DNA from: Candidatus Ornithospirochaeta stercoripullorum | GTDB lineage: Bacteria > Spirochaetota > Spirochaetia > Sphaerochaetales > Sphaerochaetaceae | Direction: 5' to 3' | Assembly: GCA_017694595.1 (NCBI GenBank) | Contig: JADIMT010000080.1 | Location: 1-60,527, forward strand | DNA: 60,527 bases | Shown here: positions 10,222 to 17,351 of the stretch, one piece after another | How positions within the stretch are numbered: position 1 is the first letter of the stretch | Layout: every line of letters starts with the position of its first letter | Translations under genes and position numbers: made by a program | Notes under the pieces: model-generated | Databases searched by the model: none | What the model was told of the DNA's origin: nothing | Seen by the model: only the letters and a program-made list of their open reading frames with translations

Positions 10222-10460
10222 CTATTGGCAAGAGCAAGGGAACATGGAATAGAAGCAGTCTTTCATTCCAATAGGCCTAATGTATATGCAGACTCGTTCT
10301 AAGCTGGAAAGCTACAGGGGTTGGATTAAAAAGATGTGCTATGAAGGAATTCAGAGCAATGGAGCAGCTAAAAAATGAATACATCGACTACTGCTGCAGC
10401 AGCGAGATGATACAGAAGAAACTAGGCTACCTTTCTCCGTTGATTTCAGAGAGAAGATAG
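10222..10460 (+). pseudogene. Decayed IS3-family transposase (orfB) remnant
   Basis: Two fragments of an IS3-type integrase remain. The first, ending at the stop at 10302, contains HGIEAVFHSNRPNVYADSF, which lines up with the DDE-domain motif FHSDRGSQY but has the catalytic aspartate changed to asparagine. The second (10341-10460, another frame) reads LKNEYIDYCCSSEMIQKKL followed by GYLSP, matching the conserved IS3 tail in which NNxRIQKKLGYLSP is typical. The middle of the domain is deleted and frames are broken, so it is inactive. Nothing else is seen between 10146 and 10508 except a weak hairpin near 10466-10495. Confidence 0.75.
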
Positions 10461-10508
10461 CCTAGCAGCTTTGATGGCTCTCATCAATTGAGCCAAAGGG
10501 GTTTTCCT

Positions 10509-11744
10509 TTAGTCAAGATATGTGCTTAACGCGCCATCTTTCTCGCTGTTATATTGATGTATCGTACTTTGCTGCCAATCATCATTGTCGTTGACCAGGC
10601 TGACAATCCAGAATCCATTCTCCTGCGTTGCCATGAGATAATTACCGTTTCCATCATCTCCAATCCAGCAAGATGTAACTAAGTCGTTGTCGTCGCTGAT
10701 ATTCACTTTGACAGGGAGCGCATCGCTTGCTCTGTTTGCCGGGTTGATGTAGATTCCCTCTTCATAGAGATAACCGATCTTATTGCCAGAGGCATCGGTA
10801 TACATCGGGATGATTGTGTTGTTGCGGTATGAAAGATCATTTGCAAAGTTCGTATCGACTGACTGGAAGTTTGTTCCAGTGATTCTGTAGAGATCACCTT
10901 CGAACGTGATGAAGAACTGGCTGTCAGTTCCCACTACGATGTTATCATAATTGATGTCGCCTACATCCAGAAGCGTTGAAGATGCACCGTTATCAGCGAT
11001 GAGATATAGCCTGTTTGTATCGCTAAGCGTTGCATCTCCGATCTCGATTTCAGAGTCCTCTGCATATGTCCTAACAGCCCTGTATCCGATGATTGTTGAT
11101 GAAGAATGGACAGGCGCACCACCTCTTATCGTGAATCTATCCGCAGCGGCATTATCTTTCTCGATGAATCCATAGTGAGTGATTTTATCATCGGGGTCTG
11201 TTATGCCCTGGTTATCGGTGGAAAGCGTATACAGCACAGCTGTTTCATCCATCGTGAAGTTGTAGAGGCCATTGAACTTGATGATCTCGCTGCCATCGCC
11301 TGATGGGAGTGTGACATCAACTTCATGGCGGTTCTCTGTTTTATCAAGGCCTTCTTTGATTTCGTCTAGCGATGAGCTGAAGAATCTGTAGCGGTCATCT
11401 GATTTATCATCAGCTGTGTTGTTGTCATCGACATAAGAGAAGAAGATTCGGCTATCAGCTGCCATGAATGGTACATATCCGTAACCACCATTTTGGCCGG
11501 TATAAGCTGAGAGATCCGCTTCTTTTTTCATCTCTTGACCACCATCGAACGAATAGAGATCATAATTCGCATAAATCATGATACGTCCATCGATAGTGCC
11601 AAGCACTGTCTGGATTTTTGGATAATTCTTAGCTGTATCATTGAAGACTTTCTGATAAACACCCTGTCCTGAATCCAGATTACATGAGACTGCAGCAATC
11701 AGAACAGAGAGCATGCAGAGCGCTATATATATGTTTTTTCTCAT
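10509..11744 (-). CDS. Secreted lipoprotein, function unknown
   Basis: The 411-residue product starts with a lipoprotein signal peptide ending in the lipobox IAAVSC, with Cys 21 as the lipidated residue. The mature part is rich in Asp, Asn, Tyr and Ser and has many short strand-like segments such as GTIDGRIMIYANYDLYSF and LTSCWIGDDGNGNYLMAT, suggesting a beta-propeller-like fold; this is inference. Twelve bases separate it from the upstream barrel gene, and GAGGAG precedes the start, so both form one minus-strand operon. No family name can be given. Confidence 0.75.
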   Translation of the reverse strand: MRKNIYIALCMLSVLIAAVSCNLDSGQGVYQKVFNDTAKNYPKIQTVLGTIDGRIMIYANYDLYSFDGGQEMKKEADLSAYTGQNGGYGYVPFMAADSRIFFSYVDDNNTADDKSDDRYRFFSSSLDEIKEGLDKTENRHEVDVTLPSGDGSEIIKFNGLYNFTMDETAVLYTLSTDNQGITDPDDKITHYGFIEKDNAAADRFTIRGGAPVHSSSTIIGYRAVRTYAEDSEIEIGDATLSDTNRLYLIADNGASSTLLDVGDINYDNIVVGTDSQFFITFEGDLYRITGTNFQSVDTNFANDLSYRNNTIIPMYTDASGNKIGYLYEEGIYINPANRASDALPVKVNISDDNDLVTSCWIGDDGNGNYLMATQENGFWIVSLVNDNDDWQQSTIHQYNSEKDGALSTYLD

Positions 11745-11756
11745 TTTCCTCTCCTC

Positions 11757-12368
11757 TCAGTGCCTGTATGAGACTGTGACTGTTGTAGGTATATAGGCCA
11801 TCGTGGACATCTTTGTGCTCTCGGATGTATATAGCTCAGGGAAGATGTAAAGACCGACATTGATACCAACGCCCCATTCGTCAGTGATGAAGTATCTGAT
11901 ACCTGCCTCCACCTCGCAGCCAAACGTGATCTTTGAGGCTCCGTCATAGCTTGCATATAAAAGGCCAGCTCCGATAGAGATAGGAACTTCGAATCTGCCT
12001 TGGACAGGTACTGTTGTTGCCTTGAAGAAGATAGGAACGTTAGTTTCCACAAGACCAGCCCTGGAGAAGTCGAACTGGAAACCCAGCTCTCCGCCGATGG
12101 CAAGATATGGATTTACGAATATCTGATAGGAAATGGCACCGACGCCACCTACGCTTCTATGTGTCTGCCCCGGTCCATTTCCAGGCCAGAATGTCCATTC
12201 CGGTCCGCTTTCTGAATCTCTGTCAGGGTAATTATAAAAGAATGGAACCGTTGCTCCAGCTGTTATGTTGAAGATCTGTGAACCCGCATCATAATAAGTT
12301 CCTGCGGCCCCTATGCTAAGCAATGGCAGCAGGAGTAGTGCGGCTAGCAGTTTGAGCGTTTTCTTCAT
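11757..12368 (-). CDS. Small outer-membrane beta-barrel protein
   Basis: The 203-residue product has a signal peptide (about residues 1-21, ending GAA) and then alternating amphipathic strands with frequent Gly and aromatic residues, for example VGGVGAISYQIFVNPYLAIG and GVGINVGLYIFPELY. This resembles 8- to 10-strand outer-membrane barrels of the OmpW/OprF-N type. It ends in VSYRH rather than a clean C-terminal aromatic residue. AAGGAG lies upstream of the ATG. It leads the operon with the lipoprotein and is divergent from folD. The exact family is unknown. Confidence 0.7.
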   Translation of the reverse strand: MKKTLKLLAALLLLPLLSIGAAGTYYDAGSQIFNITAGATVPFFYNYPDRDSESGPEWTFWPGNGPGQTHRSVGGVGAISYQIFVNPYLAIGGELGFQFDFSRAGLVETNVPIFFKATTVPVQGRFEVPISIGAGLLYASYDGASKITFGCEVEAGIRYFITDEWGVGINVGLYIFPELYTSESTKMSTMAYIPTTVTVSYRH

Positions 12369-12385
12369 TGAGAACTCCTTATGAG

Positions 12386-12413
12386 ATTATACAGAAAGTA
12401 TGGGGCCGGTAAA
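12386..12413 (-). promoter_or_regulatory. Probable promoter of the barrel-lipoprotein operon
   Basis: On the minus strand TTTACC and a perfect TATAAT are separated by 16 bases. The predicted start falls at the AAGGAG ribosome site of the barrel gene, giving a very short leader. Confidence 0.5.
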
Positions 12414-12421
12414 AGGCCTTC

Positions 12422-12450
12422 TTGCTCCTATCTGATATTTCATTTATGCT
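12422..12450 (+). promoter_or_regulatory. Probable promoter giving leaderless folD mRNA
   Basis: TTGCTC and TATGCT are 17 bases apart. The first base of the ATG at 12458 is exactly eight bases past the last -10 base, the usual start distance, so transcription is expected to begin at or within one base of the start codon. Confidence 0.45.
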
Positions 12451-12457
12451 CAATCCC

Positions 12458-13330
12458 ATGAAAAGATTAGGGTGCAAAGAAGTTGCGGCATCTGTGATGG
12501 ATAACCTGAAAAGAGAGACGGAACTCTTCATAGGTGAAGGAAATAAAGCTCCCGCATTGGCTGTTGTCCTAGTGGGGCATGATGCAGCGAGCGAGACATA
12601 TGTGAGAAAAAAAGCCGAGGCTGCGCTCTCTCTTGGCTTTATGCATTTTCAATATAGTTTTGATGAAGATGTGGAAGAAGCTGAGATTCTTGGCCTCATA
12701 GAGAATCTCAATAATGACGAGAATGTTGATGGCATTCTTGTCCAGCTTCCTCTTCCTCGTCATATCGATGAGCGAAAGGTCATCAACGCAATCAGCAGCG
12801 ATAAGGACGTGGATGGCTTCTCTCCTATCAACACTGGACGCCTCCTGATTGGGGATGATTGCTTTATTCCGTGCACTCCCAAAGGAATCCTTGAGACGAT
12901 GAGATTCTATGGCATAGAGACATGTGGGAAGAAAGCTGTAGTGATTGGCCGCAGCAATATCGTGGGGAAACCTATGGCAGCGCTGCTGATGCAGAAAGGC
13001 ATCGATGCAACTGTAACTGTGTGCAATACAAAAACCCCAGACTTGAAGGAGTATACGCTTGCTGCTGATATCATCATAGTGGCAACTGGGCATCCTGATA
13101 CAATCGATTCAAGCTATGTCAGAGATGGAGCTGTCGTAATCGATGTCGGAGTGAATCGCATAGAAGATGCAACAAAGAAAAACGGCTTCAGGCTTGTCGG
13201 TGATGCATCTTATCAATCGTTCAAAGATCGCGATGTGGCTATCACGCCGGTGCCAGGAGGAATTGGATTGATGACTGTTTCAATGCTGATGGCAAACACG
13301 CTTGAGGCCGCAAGGAGGAGAAGAGCATGA
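12458..13330 (+). CDS. folD: Methylenetetrahydrofolate dehydrogenase/cyclohydrolase FolD
   Basis: FolD is a cytoplasmic bifunctional enzyme of one-carbon metabolism, converting 5,10-methylene-THF to 10-formyl-THF. Signatures include SETYVRKKAEAA with the catalytic lysine, QLPLPRHID, DKDVDGFSPINTGRL, PCTPKGI and the nucleotide-binding GRSNIVGKPMA. No ribosome site precedes either candidate start (12446 or 12458). I chose 12458 because a well spaced promoter points to it and the protein then begins as expected for the family (290 residues). The end overlaps miaB by four bases. Confidence 0.93.
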   Translation: MKRLGCKEVAASVMDNLKRETELFIGEGNKAPALAVVLVGHDAASETYVRKKAEAALSLGFMHFQYSFDEDVEEAEILGLIENLNNDENVDGILVQLPLPRHIDERKVINAISSDKDVDGFSPINTGRLLIGDDCFIPCTPKGILETMRFYGIETCGKKAVVIGRSNIVGKPMAALLMQKGIDATVTVCNTKTPDLKEYTLAADIIIVATGHPDTIDSSYVRDGAVVIDVGVNRIEDATKKNGFRLVGDASYQSFKDRDVAITPVPGGIGLMTVSMLMANTLEAARRRRA

Positions 13331-14616
13331 GATTCCTCATTGAGTCCTATGGATGTCAGCTTAACATGGCGGAAAGCGATGCAATCGAGACAATGCTCAT
13401 CGGGAGAGGTTGGGAGAAGACTGAGGATCCTGATAAAGCTGATGCTGTGATCATAAACACATGCTCTGTCAGAAAGACTGCGGAGAACAGAGTCTGGGGA
13501 AGGCTAGGATTCTGGAGCGCAGAGAAGAAAAAGCATGCTCTCCAGCTTGTCGTGACAGGTTGCATGGCAGAGCGTCTTAAGGATGAGCTGAAGAAAGAAG
13601 CTCAATTCATCGATGCCGTAATCGGAACGGATGAAAAGGCTGAAATACCTGATTTTCTTTCAGGATCTCCTCTCGAACAGCATGATAGCTATCGTTTTCT
13701 CTCCTCATATTACAAAGAAGGTGAGTTCTCCAGCTATGTACCTATCATGAATGGATGCAACAATTTCTGTTCATACTGCATCGTACCATATGTCAGGGGA
13801 AGGGAAGTATCGAGGCCTGTTGAGGAGATTATCGAGGAAATCGGGCTATTGGAGCAGAAAGGCGTAAGGGAGATTACGCTCTTAGGACAGAATGTAAACT
13901 CTTATTCTTCCCAGTACAATGGCAAGCATGTCGACTTCCCGACGCTTCTCGAAATTATCCTCCCATATCTTCGTTCGATAGTCTTCGTCCGTTTTGAGTC
14001 TCCACATCCAAAAGATTTCTCCGATCATCTTATCTCGGTCATTGCGGATAACAGCAGAATAGCAAAGCATATCCATTTGCCTATGCAATCGGGTTCCACA
14101 CGCATTTTGCAGCTGATGAACAGAAAAACGACAAGGAAGGACTTCCTTTACCTTGTGCAGAAGATGAAGGACAGAATCCCGGCGCTAACGTTATCCACAG
14201 ATGTGATGACTGGTTTTCCCTCTGAGACTGAAGAAGAGTATGAGGATACGCTTTCCGCAATGGAAGAGATGGGATGCACTGAAGCGTTCATGTATTACTT
14301 CAATCCCAGAGAAGGGACTAGAGCTGCTGCTATGGATGGACAGATAGAGGAAAGTGTCAGAATCAAAAGGCTTGAGCGTCTTATCGATGAGCAGATCAAG
14401 AGACAGCAGGCAATAAAAGAGAAGATGCTTCCTTTCACAGCTCTTGCGATTGTAACAGGCATAAGCCGTGATGACAGCGATCGCTATCTTGCACGTGGTG
14501 AGCACAATGATTATTTCTCATTCTCATCTTCTGTTGCGCACAAGCCAGGCGACCTTGTTATAATAGATTCAGATGAGCTGAAGGGTAATACTTTCAGAGG
14601 GAGGGAGCGTGTCTGA
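13327..14616 (+). CDS. miaB: tRNA methylthiotransferase MiaB
   Basis: MiaB is a radical-SAM enzyme that adds a methylthio group to i6A37 of tRNAs. The N-terminal domain carries the three cluster cysteines in ESYGCQLN, NTCSVR and VTGCMAE. The radical-SAM loop is NGCNNFCSYCIVPYVRGREV. The C-terminal TRAM-like region covers about residues 365-429. Length 429 is typical. The start overlaps the folD stop as ATGA; an eight-base overlap leads into the sirtuin gene. MiaB rather than MtaB or RimO is supported by the RGREVSRP block and the overall length. Confidence 0.94.
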   Translation: MRFLIESYGCQLNMAESDAIETMLIGRGWEKTEDPDKADAVIINTCSVRKTAENRVWGRLGFWSAEKKKHALQLVVTGCMAERLKDELKKEAQFIDAVIGTDEKAEIPDFLSGSPLEQHDSYRFLSSYYKEGEFSSYVPIMNGCNNFCSYCIVPYVRGREVSRPVEEIIEEIGLLEQKGVREITLLGQNVNSYSSQYNGKHVDFPTLLEIILPYLRSIVFVRFESPHPKDFSDHLISVIADNSRIAKHIHLPMQSGSTRILQLMNRKTTRKDFLYLVQKMKDRIPALTLSTDVMTGFPSETEEEYEDTLSAMEEMGCTEAFMYYFNPREGTRAAAMDGQIEESVRIKRLERLIDEQIKRQQAIKEKMLPFTALAIVTGISRDDSDRYLARGEHNDYFSFSSSVAHKPGDLVIIDSDELKGNTFRGRERV

Positions 14617-15370
14617 TTTCGCTTCGTTTGCTAAACTGCTGGAAAGTTCAAAGCGTGTTGTGGTACTTACAGGTGCTGGAGTTTCAACTCTCTCCGGCAT
14701 CCCAGATTTCCGCTCTTCATCTGGCCTCTATTCGAAAGAGTTTGGTTCCATGAGCGTTGAGTCGATATTGGACATAGACTTCTTCTCATCGCATCCGGAT
14801 GTATTCTATGACTGGGCACGTGAATACTGGTTCCAGATGGATTCATATTCTCCTAACATCATACACAATGTGCTTGCGCAGATGGAGGGAGCGGGAAAGC
14901 TGAGCGAAGGAATATTCACACAGAACATCGATGGACTGCACCAGAAAGCAGGTTCAAAGAAAGTCTATGAACTCCATGGTTCTGTGCGCGACGGTTATTG
15001 CATGAAATGCCATGCTTACTATGGCTATAGCTACATGGCTGAAGCAGTGAATAATCATTGTCTTCCTCTTTGCAAGCAGTGCGGTGGGGTCGTTAAACCA
15101 GATATAGTTTTCTACGGAGAGAATCTCAATTCATCTATTCTAATGAGGGCTGAGAACGCATTCGCTAATGCGGATCTTGCTATCGTCCTGGGATCATCTC
15201 TGGTTGTCAACCCAGCGGCTTCTCTTCCATACATTTCAGCTCGCATGGGCAAGGATATTGTAATCGTGAATAGGGATAAGACATATATCGATGATTATGC
15301 AGTATTGAAATTCAATGATCTTGAATCATTCTTTGTAGAAGCTGCGAAGTATTTTAAAATAAAAGTATGA
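14609..15370 (+). CDS. NAD-dependent protein deacylase (sirtuin)
   Basis: This 253-residue SIR2-family enzyme removes acyl groups from lysines using NAD. Motifs are VLTGAGVSTLSGIPDFRS for NAD binding, TQNIDGLHQKAG and ELHGS with the catalytic histidine. A zinc site is made of CMKC and CKQC. The start is GTG, placed after GAGGGAG and overlapping miaB by eight bases, so it is the last gene of the folD operon. The 4-Cys zinc site and length fit bacterial sirtuins of the CobB type. Confidence 0.93.
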   Translation: MSDFASFAKLLESSKRVVVLTGAGVSTLSGIPDFRSSSGLYSKEFGSMSVESILDIDFFSSHPDVFYDWAREYWFQMDSYSPNIIHNVLAQMEGAGKLSEGIFTQNIDGLHQKAGSKKVYELHGSVRDGYCMKCHAYYGYSYMAEAVNNHCLPLCKQCGGVVKPDIVFYGENLNSSILMRAENAFANADLAIVLGSSLVVNPAASLPYISARMGKDIVIVNRDKTYIDDYAVLKFNDLESFFVEAAKYFKIKV

Positions 15371-15567
15371 TAACGATATAAAAATAGATGTTTACAATAT
15401 ATAAACTGTTAAATTAACAATAATTTTATATTGTTTTTGTATTATTTATAAAGGAAGAGCTATCAATTAATTTCAAGTGAAAATACTATTAAGCAATTTT
15501 TCTTCAGCAGATTTCAATTCCTTTACGCTTTTGCAAGACATCTTTTCTTTTCATCCTTCGATTTGTC

Positions 15568-15660
15568 TTTGCCATCATCTTGTTTGATTTAAGCGGCCTG
15601 AATCTGAAGGAAAGAGATGCAAAGAAGATAGATGAGAGAAGCTATGGCAGTGATCACAAT
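15568..15660 (+). pseudogene. Remnant of an AAA-ATPase/PD-(D/E)XK gene 3' region
   Basis: The translation ERDAKKIDERSYGSDHN resembles EEDAKKALRQIEERRYGSD in the intact protein encoded at 48646-50301. The preceding DNA, TTTGATTTAAGCGG followed by CCTGAATCTGAAGG, also matches that gene's segment for FELKRSESEG after one lost base. Frames are broken and no start or catalytic core remains. It shows that another copy of this family once lay here. Confidence 0.6.
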
Positions 15661-15875
15661 CTTCTATTGTGCAGTTTTCTCATCCTGCAAAACAGAAACT
15701 GGTTTTATTAAAAATTCTGTTGATAATCATTATTTCTCATGGAAATCAATTGTAAAACAAAATATAAACTAACTATTTTTACATATTAAACTATTTTGTT
15801 TATATCAAGTATTTGTATTGGAACAATATTTCTATAATATGTTTACTATGTTTTTTCCTATCATTATAGCTTCTA

Positions 15876-15904
15876 TTGTCTAGTAGGTGTTTTTTGGTTA
15901 TTCT
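15876..15904 (+). promoter_or_regulatory. Probable tmRNA promoter
   Basis: TTGTCT and TATTCT are separated by 17 bases. The predicted start near 15911 lies about nine bases before the mature tmRNA 5' end, leaving a short piece for RNase P to remove. Confidence 0.45.
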
Positions 15905-15919
15905 ATTACATAGAACACA

Positions 15920-16285
15920 GGGGGTGTTCTGGTTTCGACTGGCTTTGCCATGCCGTAGACTGCGGATCAAGCGCTGACTTGTAAAACCGGCACAAAAAAA
16001 TTAAATGCAAAGAAAGAAGACGAGTTCGTCTCTGACGAAGCATTTGCTCTTGCTGCTTAATCAGTTTTGAGCGGGAGACCTTGGATTAAGTCTCTGATCC
16101 ATTGCCTCCTTTACCGCAGGGGACTTGCCTTGGTCCATCTCACCGTGGATTGAGGGACACTCAGGTGATGCTGCACTTTTACGCCTGTCTCGCTGCTGAG
16201 AAGTGAGTAAGCCAGAACCGGGACTATATCCGTAGACGTTTATGGGTGGACTGTTAGGACGGGAGTTCGAGTCTCCCCACCTCCA
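15920..16285 (+). ncRNA. ssrA: Transfer-messenger RNA (tmRNA)
   Basis: This 366-base RNA rescues stalled ribosomes together with SmpB. The 5' end GGGGGTG pairs with CACCTCC at 16278-16284, leaving A16285 as discriminator. The T arm is GGGAG-TTCGAGT-CTCCC. The early segment GGTTTCGACTGG is diagnostic. The tag frame starts at GCA 16007 and ends at TAA 16060, encoding AKKEDEFVSDEAFALAA, whose hydrophobic ALAA end is the usual degradation signal. The CCA tail is not encoded: A16285 is followed by AAG. smpB lies 0.6 kb away on the other strand. Confidence 0.96.
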
Positions 16286-16295
16286 AAGAGGTAAT

Positions 16296-16883
16296 ATGGC
16301 ACCAAAGGTTGACATAAGGATTCAGAAGACAAAGGAGAGGCTGAAAGGTTCTCTCCTTTCCCTCTTGAACGAGAAGAGTATCGATCATATCTCCATCAGT
16401 GAGATATGTCGGCTTTCCGGAATAAATCGGAATACTTTCTATCAGCATTATAAGGATATAAGAGATTTATTGAGCGAGATAGAAGGGGATTTCATGGAGA
16501 CAATCTTCTCTACAATCGAGATTTCGGGCAGCAGTATCCAATCTGTAAAGGATTTCCTACGGGTTCTTCTCGAGAGAATCCGAGCCAATCAGGATCTCTG
16601 TCTTCTTCTGTTCTCCGACAACGGTGACAAGAATTTCTTCAGGAATATTCTTATGTATGCGCTTCCATCTGCTGTTGAGAACTGGACAAAGGAGCTGGGA
16701 ATGAACCCTGACGATGCAACGGTGCTCTATTTGTATGTGATGGGTGGTGCTGTGAATGTCATCGAAGCGTGGATGAAGGATAATATCAATGCCACGCTTG
16801 ACGATGTTGCAGAGAAGTTGAACGCTATGATTCTTGGTTCACAGTCAGGCATTTGCCTCAATACTGACTGCTCCCACAAATAA
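16296..16883 (+). CDS. TetR-family-like transcriptional regulator
   Basis: The 195-residue product has an N-terminal TetR-type helix-turn-helix, seen as ISISEICRLSGINRNTFYQHYKDI at residues 33-56, and a helical C-terminal domain like the TetR_C of the DhaS/YbiH-type group. It should bind DNA as a dimer; the ligand and targets are unknown. An in-frame GTG/TTG-type extension reaches into tmRNA, but ATG 16296 has AGAGG five bases upstream. That ribosome site starts three bases after the mature tmRNA end, so expression probably needs read-through from the tmRNA promoter. Confidence 0.8.
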   Translation: MAPKVDIRIQKTKERLKGSLLSLLNEKSIDHISISEICRLSGINRNTFYQHYKDIRDLLSEIEGDFMETIFSTIEISGSSIQSVKDFLRVLLERIRANQDLCLLLFSDNGDKNFFRNILMYALPSAVENWTKELGMNPDDATVLYLYVMGGAVNVIEAWMKDNINATLDDVAEKLNAMILGSQSGICLNTDCSHK

Positions 16884-16892
16884 GAGACATTC

Positions 16893-17351
16893 TTAATAGC
16901 TGTTAAGCTCTCTGAGCTGTCTTCTCGTATCTCTGTTGAGATCTCTTTCCTTTATGGCTTCTTTTTTATCGCGGACGTTCTTGCCTCTTGCAAGCGCTAT
17001 CTTCATTTTTATCAGATTGCCTTTCAGATAGATTTCCAGAGGAACGATCGTCAGTCCGCGTTCATTGACTTTTCTTGTGAACTTCTTGATTTCCTGTTTA
17101 TGGGCAAGAAGCATTCTGTTCCTGTCGCTTTTATGGTTGAAGATATTGCCATGCGAATAGGGCTGGATAATAAAACCAATGAGGATGAGTGAGCCGTTCT
17201 TGGGTGTGATATAGCTATCAGAGAAGGAGCATTTTCCTTCTCTGACAGATTTCACTTCTGTACCTACCAGCGCAATTCCCGTCTCAAGTTCCTCGAGGAT
17301 TTCGTAGTTGAAATAAGCTTTTTTATTCTTCTGTATAATCTTAATGTTCAT
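16893..17351 (-). CDS. smpB: SsrA-binding protein SmpB
   Basis: SmpB binds tmRNA and delivers it to stalled ribosomes. The 152-residue product shows the OB-fold motifs NYEILEELETGIALVGTEVK and VREGKCSFSDSYI, and the C-terminal tail rich in Lys and Arg (DKKEAIKERDLNRD) that enters the mRNA channel. The loop normally read as APYEQGNRFNH is QPYSHGNIFNH here. It overlaps the upstream PEGA/FGE gene by four bases. Proximity to ssrA is a common arrangement, but here on opposite strands. Confidence 0.96.
   Translation of the reverse strand: MNIKIIQKNKKAYFNYEILEELETGIALVGTEVKSVREGKCSFSDSYITPKNGSLILIGFIIQPYSHGNIFNHKSDRNRMLLAHKQEIKKFTRKVNERGLTIVPLEIYLKGNLIKMKIALARGKNVRDKKEAIKERDLNRDTRRQLRELNSY

Larger units (their letters stand above)
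15371..15919 (+). other. AT-rich intergenic region upstream of tmRNA
   Basis: This 549-bp gap is clearly richer in A and T than its neighbours. It holds one recognisable gene remnant (15568-15660) and a tmRNA promoter candidate at its right end. I see no intact coding frame. TATAAT at about 15835 has no well placed -35. Confidence 0.6.

Noticed and set aside
10466-10505. Terminator after the IS remnant or after the minus-strand lipoprotein gene
   Set aside because: CTTT-GGCTC pairs with GAGCC-AAAG but there is a bulge and no clear U-run in either direction.
12446-12448. Earlier ATG of folD
   Set aside because: It overlaps the predicted -10, lacks a ribosome site and would add four residues not typical of the family.
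16242-16295. Upstream extension of the TetR-like protein into tmRNA
   Set aside because: The extra 18 codons lie in the T arm and acceptor stem of tmRNA, and the internal ATG has a proper ribosome site.
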